Below are positions 5,675-11,319 of a stretch of DNA of 11,319 nucleotides, one piece after another. This DNA is from Chitinophagaceae bacterium (lineage in GTDB: Bacteria; Bacteroidota; Bacteroidia; Chitinophagales; Chitinophagaceae): positions 1 through 11,319 of the forward strand of contig CANCKV010000044.1 in the NCBI GenBank assembly GCA_947378615.1. Direction: 5' to 3'. Within the stretch, counting starts at the first letter, position 1. The number at the start of each line of letters is the position of its first letter. The position numbers and the translations under genes are program-made. The notes under the pieces are model-generated. The model made no database searches. It worked only from the letters and a program-made list of their open reading frames with translations, and was not told the DNA's origin.

Positions 5675-8668
5675 ATGACAAAAAAGACTTTGCTTGTCTC
5701 TTTATTAATTGCCGCTTTTTTCCCTATTTGTTTGTTTGCCCAAAAAAGTATAGAACATAAAGATGATTTAGAAAAAGACTTTCTCAATCCGCCCTCCACT
5801 TCAAAGCCCTATGTATGGTGGCATTGGATGGGTAGTAATTTCTCTAAATATGGTATTACCAAAGACCTCGAAGCCATGAAAGCTGCTGGCATAGGTGGTG
5901 CAACTATCTTTAACCTTACCTCTGCTGTACAAGAATCACATGCGCCTACTGAGAATTTACCATGGCCTAAGCAAACCTATCGTAGTCCTGCCTATTGGGA
6001 GGCTATTCGTTTTGCAGCACAAGAAGCAGATAGATTAGGATTAGAAATTGGCTTACACAATACGGTGGGATATTCAACTACAGGTGGTCCTTGGATTAAA
6101 GAAGAACAGGGAATGCAAAAATTAGTATGGTCGAGTGTAGAAGTGGAAGGAGGAAACACTGTTTCAGTCAATGTTCCAAATCCAGAAAGACCAACTGAAT
6201 CAGGTTGGGGAGGAAATTCCAGAAAAGCTACTTATTTTAAGGACATTGCGATGCTTGCCCTACCAATTGCCGATAGCATTGGATTGAAAGATGTGGTAAA
6301 TATCACATCCTTTTGTGATAACAAAGGGAATGTTAACTGGAATGCCCCTGCTGGAAAATGGAAAATCTATCGGATAGGCCATAGTCCTACAATGGTGGCA
6401 CCACACCCTATTCCCGACGAATTGTTGGGTAAGGCTTTTGAAGTGGATAAGATGGATGCAAACCTTAGCAAGTATCATTGGAATACGGTGATTGACCCTA
6501 TTAAGAAAAACCTAGGTGAATACATTGGCAAGAGCTTTAAACATTTATTGATTGATAGCTATGAATCGGGTTATCAGAATTGGACAGCTAATTTTAGGGA
6601 AGAATTTATCAAAAGAAAAGGTTACGACCCTATTCCTTGGTTGGTTTCATTTGGTAAACCAATCACTAATTCTAAAGATAATAAACAGAGACGTATTATT
6701 AATTCGTCGGAGGAAACCAAACGTTTTGAGTGGGACTATACCGATGTAATTAATAGACTTTTCAATGAAAATGGCTGGCAAATAGGTAAAAAAATATGTA
6801 ATGACAATAACCTTAAACTTCAGTGGGAACCTTATTCTGGACCATTCGATATAGTGGAAGGCGCAGGATTGCCTGATTTACCAATGGGAGAATTTTGGAC
6901 CGGAGGTAAAGGTGGTATTAATGGCGCAATTCCTGCTGCTGCCCGTGCGGCTGGCAAAACAGTTGTTGGTGCAGAGTCTTTCACAGGATGGCCTTCGAAT
7001 GGTAAGTTTACCGAAGACCCTGAATTTCTAAAACCCTCTGCTGATGGCACCTACGCTTCGGGCGTCAATAGATTGGTATTGCATCATTGGGTACATCAGC
7101 CTTTTGACGATAAATACCAACCGGGCATGGGAATGGGTTGGTGGGGTACACATTTTAGCCGACATCAAACTTGGGCTGAACCTGGAAAAGCCTTCTTTAG
7201 TTGGCTCGGACGTTCACAAGTGCTATTGCAGTTTGGGGAACAAGTGGCAGATTATCTATGCATAGATAAACAAGATGGATTTAGCGATTTGATTTCTACA
7301 AACGATTTTCTTTCAAGAAATATCAAGGTAGAGAATCACCAAATTATATTACCATCAGGACGAAAATATGCTTTCATCGTATTTCCAAAAGGTGATACCA
7401 CGCTTCCTGCAGTAGCAGAAAAGATAAAAGAATTAGTGGCTGCGGGCGGATATATCGTTTCGTCTCAGCCAAAGGCTTCTCTAAGTTTACAAGACTACCC
7501 GAATGCGGATATAAAAATAAAATCTATTGGCGAAACAGTTTGGAACAATAAATTGGAGAATAATTATGGAAAGGGATGGGTAACAAATAATGTGAAAAAT
7601 GCAATTGCCAAATGTAATATTACCCCTGACTTCACTATAGAAAAAGCAGATTCAGAAAAATATATAAAGTATGTACATCGCCAAAAGGATAATGAACATG
7701 TATTCTTTGTGGCAAATACGGCTAGTCAGCCACAGCAAATGACACTTTCATTTAGGGTAAGAGGTTTGCAGCCAGAAGTTTGGCAGGCAGAGAATGGACG
7801 TATTGAAATAGCAAGTGTATGGAAGGAAGAAGCAGGAAGAACGACTGTTCAGCTGTTTTTGAAAGGTAATCAATCCATATTTGTGGTCTTTAGAAAGTCA
7901 TTTGACAAGACAATTCATGCGACTTCAATTGATTATAGTACTAGTGGAGCGAATGATTGTTCACTTGCTTTACAAAATAATAAACCCTCATTTATTGCCT
8001 ATAAAGAAGCCTCAGCAAAAGTGAATATGTCGGATGGAACAATGCATTTAATAACTATCAAGCCGGTAGAAGGAAGGGAAATAACAGGTGGTTGGCATGT
8101 TGCATTTCAGCCAAAAATGAATCAGCCTTTTGAGTTAGAATTCCCTACGCTGATAGACTTTTGTAAACATGATAGTAAGGAGGTAAACTATTTTGCAGGT
8201 ACTGCTACTTATACGAAGCAAATTCAGGTTACTGCAGCGGAATTGGCAAAAGGCAAAAGGGTATTACTCGATTTGGGTACGGTAAATGACATTGTCAATC
8301 TGACTATCAATCAAAAAGATTTGGGTGTAATATGGTATGCGCCTTATAAAAAAGACATCACAGAAGCATTGAAAGTGGGTGATAATACCCTGACAATTGC
8401 TGTGACTAATAATTGGGCAAACCGTTTGATTGGTGACGAGCAAGAGCCTGAAGACATCGTTTTTGGAAAAGAGCGGGTGATGAAAAATGAAAATGTAGGA
8501 AGACCATTAAAGGAATATCCCGATTGGTTTATAAAAAATCAGCCACGCCCTTCACAGGGAAGAAATGCATTTACTAATTGGTATTATTATAAAAAAGAGA
8601 GTCCTTTACAACCTGCAGGTTTGGTAGGACCAGTGAAATTGCAATTTGGGGAGGCGAAGGAATTGTAA
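5675..8668 (+). CDS. GH106-like alpha-L-rhamnosidase, periplasmic
   Basis: 997 residues with signal peptide MTKKTLLVSLLIAAFFPICLFAQ and no lipobox or T9SS sorting tail, so probably periplasmic. The mature N-terminus matches the GH106 pattern: FLNPPSTSKPYVWWHWMGSN, GITKDLEAMKAAGIGGATIF, then GLEIGLHNTVGYSTTGGPWI, consistent with a (beta/alpha)8-type catalytic core. Acidic residues in conserved-looking settings are D294/E297 (LLIDSYESG), E385 (QWEPYSGPFD), E406 (PMGEFW) and E434 (VGAESFTG); I cannot assign acid and base among them. The C-terminus (~810-920) is a beta-sandwich like those of GH2-type enzymes (YFAGTATYTKQIQV ... LDLGTVNDIVNLTINQKDLG). GH106 enzymes release terminal L-rhamnose, for example from rhamnogalacturonan. 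No SusC/D pair or regulator adjoins it. Substrate is inference from family. Confidence 0.88.
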   Translation: MTKKTLLVSLLIAAFFPICLFAQKSIEHKDDLEKDFLNPPSTSKPYVWWHWMGSNFSKYGITKDLEAMKAAGIGGATIFNLTSAVQESHAPTENLPWPKQTYRSPAYWEAIRFAAQEADRLGLEIGLHNTVGYSTTGGPWIKEEQGMQKLVWSSVEVEGGNTVSVNVPNPERPTESGWGGNSRKATYFKDIAMLALPIADSIGLKDVVNITSFCDNKGNVNWNAPAGKWKIYRIGHSPTMVAPHPIPDELLGKAFEVDKMDANLSKYHWNTVIDPIKKNLGEYIGKSFKHLLIDSYESGYQNWTANFREEFIKRKGYDPIPWLVSFGKPITNSKDNKQRRIINSSEETKRFEWDYTDVINRLFNENGWQIGKKICNDNNLKLQWEPYSGPFDIVEGAGLPDLPMGEFWTGGKGGINGAIPAAARAAGKTVVGAESFTGWPSNGKFTEDPEFLKPSADGTYASGVNRLVLHHWVHQPFDDKYQPGMGMGWWGTHFSRHQTWAEPGKAFFSWLGRSQVLLQFGEQVADYLCIDKQDGFSDLISTNDFLSRNIKVENHQIILPSGRKYAFIVFPKGDTTLPAVAEKIKELVAAGGYIVSSQPKASLSLQDYPNADIKIKSIGETVWNNKLENNYGKGWVTNNVKNAIAKCNITPDFTIEKADSEKYIKYVHRQKDNEHVFFVANTASQPQQMTLSFRVRGLQPEVWQAENGRIEIASVWKEEAGRTTVQLFLKGNQSIFVVFRKSFDKTIHATSIDYSTSGANDCSLALQNNKPSFIAYKEASAKVNMSDGTMHLITIKPVEGREITGGWHVAFQPKMNQPFELEFPTLIDFCKHDSKEVNYFAGTATYTKQIQVTAAELAKGKRVLLDLGTVNDIVNLTINQKDLGVIWYAPYKKDITEALKVGDNTLTIAVTNNWANRLIGDEQEPEDIVFGKERVMKNENVGRPLKEYPDWFIKNQPRPSQGRNAFTNWYYYKKESPLQPAGLVGPVKLQFGEAKEL

Positions 8669-8914
8669 GGAATGTATTTAAAATAAATTGAGCAACTTTT
8701 TATCTGAAGTAGCTGAGCATTTTACTTAAAACGTATTACTTATGACGTACAACTTCCTAAGAAGAGAATGTACTGCCATCTTGTAAGAGTGAGTTTGGAA
8801 GAAAGTGTGTACGATACATCTAATACTTTTTTCAAATTTTAGGGTTGATGTGATAATTATACATGAAATGAATGCAAATGAGAATTTGATTTTTTACATG
8901 TAATATTGCAGGAT
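8669..8914. other. Short non-coding region before the tRNA
   Basis: No gene seen. TAAAATAAATTGAGCAA at 8679-8695 is an exact reverse complement of 4763-4779. No good terminator follows the glycosidase gene; the best hairpin (AAGTA 8709-8713 with TACTT 8725-8729) is weak. TAATATTG at 8901-8908 is one mismatch from TAnnTTTG and lies just upstream of the tRNA, a possible tRNA promoter box. Confidence 0.4.
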
Positions 8915-8998
8915 GCCCGGATGGCGAAATTGGTAGACGCACTGTGTTCAGGTCGCAGCATTCGCAAGGATGTGTCGGTTCGAATCCGACTTCGGGCA
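8915..8998 (+). tRNA. tRNA-Leu (anticodon CAG)
   Basis: An 84-base class II tRNA. The acceptor stem pairs GCCCGGA (8915-8921) with TTCGGGC (8991-8997), with one G-T pair and A as discriminator base (8998). The anticodon stem CTGTG/CGCAG (8942-8946/8954-8958) closes the loop TTCAGGT with CAG at 8949-8951. A long variable arm, CATTC-GCAA-GGATG, identifies a Leu type. The T arm is GTCGG-TTCGAAT-CCGAC (8974-8990). CCA is not encoded, as usual in this phylum. It decodes CTG, and is the only RNA gene seen here. Confidence 0.97.
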
Positions 8999-9010
8999 CT
9001 TTTTCCTGAA

Positions 9011-9096
9011 GATAATATATATGGAATTATTGTTTTACCCCATTCGATTTGGAACCATCCTTTTTGAAAGGCAGCACAAACAACAATAATATTATC
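9011..9096 (+). promoter_or_regulatory. Imperfect inverted repeat between tRNA and lipoprotein gene
   Basis: GATAAT (9011-9016) and ATTATTGTT (9026-9034) together pair with AACAATAATATTATC (9082-9096): 15 pairs with a 9-base bulge. Inside the loop, CCTTT (9059-9063) and AAAGG (9067-9071) form a small second hairpin. It could be a structured leader of the lipoprotein mRNA, or a downstream structure for the tRNA transcript. The AT-rich stem lowers the weight of this observation. Confidence 0.35.
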
Positions 9097-9121
9097 TGAG
9101 GAGTATTGAAAGTGAATTATT

Positions 9122-10153
9122 ATGAAGAAAGTTTTGGGTAAAATATCTGCATTGTTATTCATCTGTAGTCTTATGGTGATAGCATGTAATAAAGATTATA
9201 GTGTAGAATCACCTCATGTACTTGAAATAATTTCTCCTGCTACGGGAAGTTGTTTAGGAATCACAGCTAATGGAGATTATTATAAAAAGATTGCGCTTAA
9301 CTCCGACAACTTTTTGGCAGTTGATGTGAATTTTACCAACTATGGAACCTATCAGTTACATACAGATACGGTGAATGGTTGTTGGTTTGCCTCAGATTCT
9401 AGTTATGCAAATGCTACAGGGATTGGTACAATAATTTTGAAAGGTTACGGCACTCCGATTGATTCTATTACTACTGTTTTCCATATCTATTTTCAAAAAA
9501 CTAGCTGTTTTACCACTATTAAATTCCTTCCTACTCCACATATTTCTGCCGAAACCGACTATTTCCCAATGACCTTAGGTACAAATTGGACAGACGATTC
9601 AGTGATGACAAACCCTTCTGAAAAAGATACGATAAGATATACAGTTTCTCCCATCAAAAAAACGGTTGGTTCATACACCTATACTCGCTTTAGTTCCTCT
9701 TTTAAGGATTCAAAATATTATAGAAAGGATGGTGCAGGGAATTATTATGAATTGAATGAAGATTTCACTTTTTACGGGATTTCAGGATTTGACTATAAAT
9801 TTCTTGACGACAAACTACCTGTTAAAAGTACATGGCAAACACCCCCTATTTATGGTGCTTATAAACCTGATGCTAATCAATCATTGCCCTTTAAATTAAT
9901 CATAAAATGTACTATCGTTGAAAAAAATATTAAATATAAACTTACTAATATTAATAAAACGATTGATAGTGTGATTCATGTTCAATTAGAGTACTTGGCT
10001 ACATCTCCTGATGGACAGTCTAACTTTTCTGACCTTCTTGGACTAACACCTGCCGATGCCTACTATGCCAAAAAGAAAGGATTGATTTATTATAATATTG
10101 ACAATACCCTTTTTCACGCTTTTAGACAAGTTAGGAGTTGGAATATACAATAG
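9122..10153 (+). CDS. Lipoprotein of unknown function
   Basis: 343 residues. The signal peptide MKKVLGKISALLFICSLMVIAC ends in a lipobox (V-I-A-C), so Cys22 should be lipidated and the protein attached to a membrane, probably the outer membrane. Residues ~35-140 form an Ig-like beta-sandwich with phrases such as GTYQLHTDTVNGCWFASDSS and IILKGYGTPID, a pattern I recall from Chitinophagaceae lipoproteins. A second part (~148-343) begins YFPMTLGTNWTDDSV and is also beta-rich, with no catalytic motif that I recognise. GAGGAG at 9098-9103 is too far from the ATG to be a normal ribosome binding site. The gene is followed by its own terminator and has no functional partner nearby. It could be a surface binding or adhesion protein, but that is a guess. 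Confidence 0.85.
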   Translation: MKKVLGKISALLFICSLMVIACNKDYSVESPHVLEIISPATGSCLGITANGDYYKKIALNSDNFLAVDVNFTNYGTYQLHTDTVNGCWFASDSSYANATGIGTIILKGYGTPIDSITTVFHIYFQKTSCFTTIKFLPTPHISAETDYFPMTLGTNWTDDSVMTNPSEKDTIRYTVSPIKKTVGSYTYTRFSSSFKDSKYYRKDGAGNYYELNEDFTFYGISGFDYKFLDDKLPVKSTWQTPPIYGAYKPDANQSLPFKLIIKCTIVEKNIKYKLTNINKTIDSVIHVQLEYLATSPDGQSNFSDLLGLTPADAYYAKKKGLIYYNIDNTLFHAFRQVRSWNIQ

Positions 10154-10168
10154 AATTGCAACATTAGA

Positions 10169-10205
10169 AAAGGGGTAAAAGCACAATATTTTCTTTTACT
10201 TTTTT
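10169..10205 (+). terminator. Terminator between the convergent lipoprotein gene and antitoxin remnant
   Basis: A 13-bp stem pairs 10169-10181 with 10193-10205 around an 11-base loop, with three G-T pairs, and the 3' side is T-rich (CTTTTACTTTTTT). It lies 15 bases after the lipoprotein stop and just past the end of the minus-strand antitoxin remnant, so it may serve both. Confidence 0.65.
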
Positions 10206-10207
10206 AT

Positions 10208-10438
10208 TCAAAGCCATTGCTCAATTTCTTCATTTGCTGTGTCATTTGTCAAATATTGACCATTCGTAATTTGAATACGAGAGGCATTTACCTCATTCAA
10301 CTCCTTGTCTGAGAAACGATAGACATCCAAATCAAAGGTCTCAATATTAAGCAATCGAAAAGCCTCGACGAGTATTACTTCATTATTTGTATTTTTTATT
10401 TTTTCTATCAGTTGTTCTTTTCATTCGACTGTTGACAT
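10208..10438 (-). pseudogene. Type II toxin-antitoxin antitoxin remnant, broken by an in-frame stop
   Basis: Read on the minus strand from ATG (10438-10436) the frame runs 77 codons to TGA at 10210-10208, interrupted only by a TGA at codon 6 (10423-10421). The translation starts MSTVE-stop-KEQLIEKIK, continues VEAFRLLNIETFDLDVYRFS, and ends NGQYLTNDTANEEIEQWL. This matches the small helical antitoxins, paired with RelE/ParE-type toxins, that are common in Bacteroidota: an N-terminal helix, then a toxin-binding tail with NGQ(Y/F)(L/F)T and E-x-W-L. Codon 6 is normally hydrophobic; TTA to TGA is one change. No good restart codon follows. Downstream there are only 54 bases before the lipoprotein gene, so no toxin is present. 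A likely decayed, orphan addiction gene. The family call is from pattern memory. Confidence 0.7.
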
Positions 10439-10656
10439 AATGACTGCTTAAATAAAGTTGAATATACTAACACTACGAAAGTAATTAAAGACAATAGAGA
10501 TTTTCTAATTAAATATAATTCTTTGGAAAAAAGAAGAATTTAGATAGAAAGCAACTTATTACTTTACTAAATAATAATTGCATGACATTTGCATTTATAA
10601 CTTGAATCTAAGTTGTTATTGGAAGGGACTTTTTTGAATTCAAATTATTGAAATGT
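10439..10656. other. AT-rich non-coding stretch before the 21-bp array
   Basis: Apart from the candidate -7 box at 10476-10483 nothing is recognised. I looked on the minus strand for a displaced RelE/ParE toxin and found none. A short hydrophobic minus-strand frame (10408-10539) has no ATG and overlaps the antitoxin remnant in another frame, so it is not annotated as a gene. Confidence 0.5.
10476..10483 (-). promoter_or_regulatory. Candidate -7 box of the antitoxin remnant
   Basis: On the minus strand TACTTTCG matches TAnnTTTG at 7 of 8 positions, and is followed by TAGTGT. It lies 37 bases upstream of the remnant's ATG. No -33 TTG is seen at the usual spacing. It may be a leftover promoter. 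Confidence 0.3.
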
Positions 10657-10887
10657 AGTGCCACACCGTAGTTTTGGGTGTCCACACCAAATAGGGATGT
10701 GAGCACACTAGAATATGGTGTAATCACACTGGAATTATTGGTGTACACCCAAAACTTGTGTGTTGCCACCCTGCCCTTTTTTGTTGCCACACAAATTTGT
10801 AATGTGTCCACACATGATTTTAGTGTGGATAGCCCAAACCTTAGTGTATCCACACAAATCTTGAGTGTGTACACCCAAGAGATTTGT
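10657..10887. repeat. Array of eleven degenerate 21-bp tandem repeats with a palindromic GTGTnnACAC core
   Basis: Units start at 10657, 10678, 10699, 10720, 10741, 10762, 10783, 10804, 10825, 10846 and 10867, every 21 bases without a single insertion or deletion. The best-conserved columns, by my count, are 1-2 (GT, 10 of 11), 6 (C, 10 of 11), 7 (A, 11 of 11), 8 (C, 10 of 11) and 10 (C, 11 of 11). The core is GTGTCCACAC or GTGTACACCC, a dyad; the other 11 columns are AT-rich and variable. The following unit (10888 on) is too degraded to count. Both strands are open across it and encode VxTxxxx heptads, explained by the symmetry of the core. There are no spacers of unique sequence, so it is not a CRISPR. 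Function unknown. Confidence 0.9.
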
Positions 10888-11261
10888 GGGGTAATAAACG
10901 CAATTAAATAAATCAAAATATTATAAGGACTTACTAGCCACAAGGAACTGTATGCAAGTAAAAAATCATGGCTAAGAATGGGTGACATGTAATAGAAAAA
11001 CACTTTAATCTTATTAATAAGGATGTAATGTAACACTATTAAACTACTTACCTGATTATTTATAAAACTGATCTTAAAATCAAACTACCTGATTTAATCC
11101 ACAGGAAGTTTGAGGGAAAAGGCGAGATATTATAAGGTAGTAATCACAAAAAATCATGTCAGAAGGAGGATCTTGAAGACGGGTTGAATTGCTAGTTGCT
11201 TGCACTTCGATTAACTGCTATTGACATCTTTTTTGAAACATTCGATAGATGTATTAAAAGG
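10888..11261. other. Non-coding stretch downstream of the array, with degenerate direct repeats
   Basis: No gene is supported on either strand. Two 11-mers occur twice in the same order: ATATTATAAGG (10918-10928 and 11127-11137) and AAAAAATCATG (10960-10970 and 11148-11158). The second copy is shorter by 21 bases between the two words. AAACTAC...ACCTGATT also repeats (from 11041 and 11082). TAATCCACA (11095-11103) is one mismatch from a DnaA box. Confidence 0.45.
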
Positions 11262-11319
11262 ATGAAAAAATCAGTTGTTTTGTTTTGCTCTTGCTGTCAT
11301 CCCAATCTAACCAAAATTA
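11262..11319 (+). CDS. Possible start of a gene running out of the window
   Basis: ATG at 11262 opens a frame (MKKSVVLFCSCCHPNLTKI) to the window end. A lysine-rich start followed by hydrophobic residues could be an export signal, but the Cys- and His-rich continuation is unusual. There is no clear promoter or ribosome binding site; TTG at 11220-11222 lacks a matching -7 box. Nineteen codons are too few to decide. It may be a chance frame. Confidence 0.25.
   Translation, partial: MKKSVVLFCSCCHPNLTKI

Noticed and set aside
8746..8755. GTACAACTTC shared with 359-368 as a possible dispersed repeat
   Set aside because: Only ten bases match exactly and the flanks diverge, so chance is likely.
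8857..9162. Minus-strand reading frame across the tRNA region (101 codons)
   Set aside because: It is the antisense translation of tRNA-Leu (SRIRTD...LRPEHSAST), a well-known false protein.
10218..10228. TTGCTCAATTT as a fourth copy of the TTGAGCA motif
   Set aside because: It lies inside the antitoxin remnant, encoding EIEQ, and lacks the rest of the motif.
10408..10539. Hydrophobic minus-strand frame resembling a signal peptide (RKSLLSLITFVVLVYSTLF)
   Set aside because: It has no ATG, is about 40 codons, overlaps the antitoxin remnant, and T-rich DNA produces such frames by chance.
10657..10887. CRISPR array
   Set aside because: There are no constant repeats separated by unique spacers; the 21-bp units are directly tandem and degenerate, and no cas genes are seen.
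10608..11036. Minus-strand frame of 142 codons spanning the 21-bp array
   Set aside because: The repeat core is symmetric and lacks stops in this frame on both strands; no start signal or domain supports it.

Overview
The window looks like a chromosomal segment from an AT-rich member of the Bacteroidota, probably near the Chitinophagaceae (inference). The evidence is a type B type IX secretion (T9SS) sorting domain, an OmpA protein with DTDGDG calcium repeats, a GH106-type glycosidase, exact matches to the Bacteroidota -7 promoter box TAnnTTTG, no Shine-Dalgarno sequences near the starts, and a tRNA gene without an encoded CCA.

Layout. 1-156 is the C-terminus of a GPH/MFS-type sugar symporter. 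157-485 is non-coding and holds an imperfect-palindromic intergenic repeat. 486-3032 encodes a large multi-domain surface protein with a T9SS type B sorting domain. 3099-4448 encodes an OmpA-family outer-membrane/peptidoglycan protein and ends in a strong hairpin terminator. 4449-4932 is non-coding and carries a second, inverted copy of the first repeat plus a short motif that recurs three times in the window. 4933-5502 encodes a DUF4337-like membrane protein, also followed by a long terminator hairpin. 5675-8668 encodes a periplasmic GH106-like alpha-L-rhamnosidase with its own promoter box. 8915-8998 is tRNA-Leu(CAG). 9122-10153 encodes a lipoprotein of unknown function. From 10154 to the end there is almost no intact coding capacity: a terminator, a minus-strand antitoxin remnant broken by a stop at codon 6, a striking array of 21-bp repeats (10657-10887), degenerate direct repeats, and a possible gene start at 11262.

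How the genes work together. The T9SS-exported surface protein and the following OmpA protein are probably one functional unit at the cell envelope; large type B proteins commonly sit beside OmpA and PorP/SprF genes. The rhamnosidase and the symporter fragment both point to plant or microbial glycan use, but they are not adjacent and no SusC/SusD pair is visible. The other genes look like independent single-gene units.

The least explained feature is the 21-bp array. Eleven units run with no insertions or deletions. Each carries a dyad close to GTGTnnACAC, and the period equals two helical turns, so every dyad lies on the same face of the DNA. Because of this symmetry both strands read as open heptapeptide (VxTxxxx) frames. 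I read it as a DNA element rather than a gene, possibly a protein-binding array, with function unknown.
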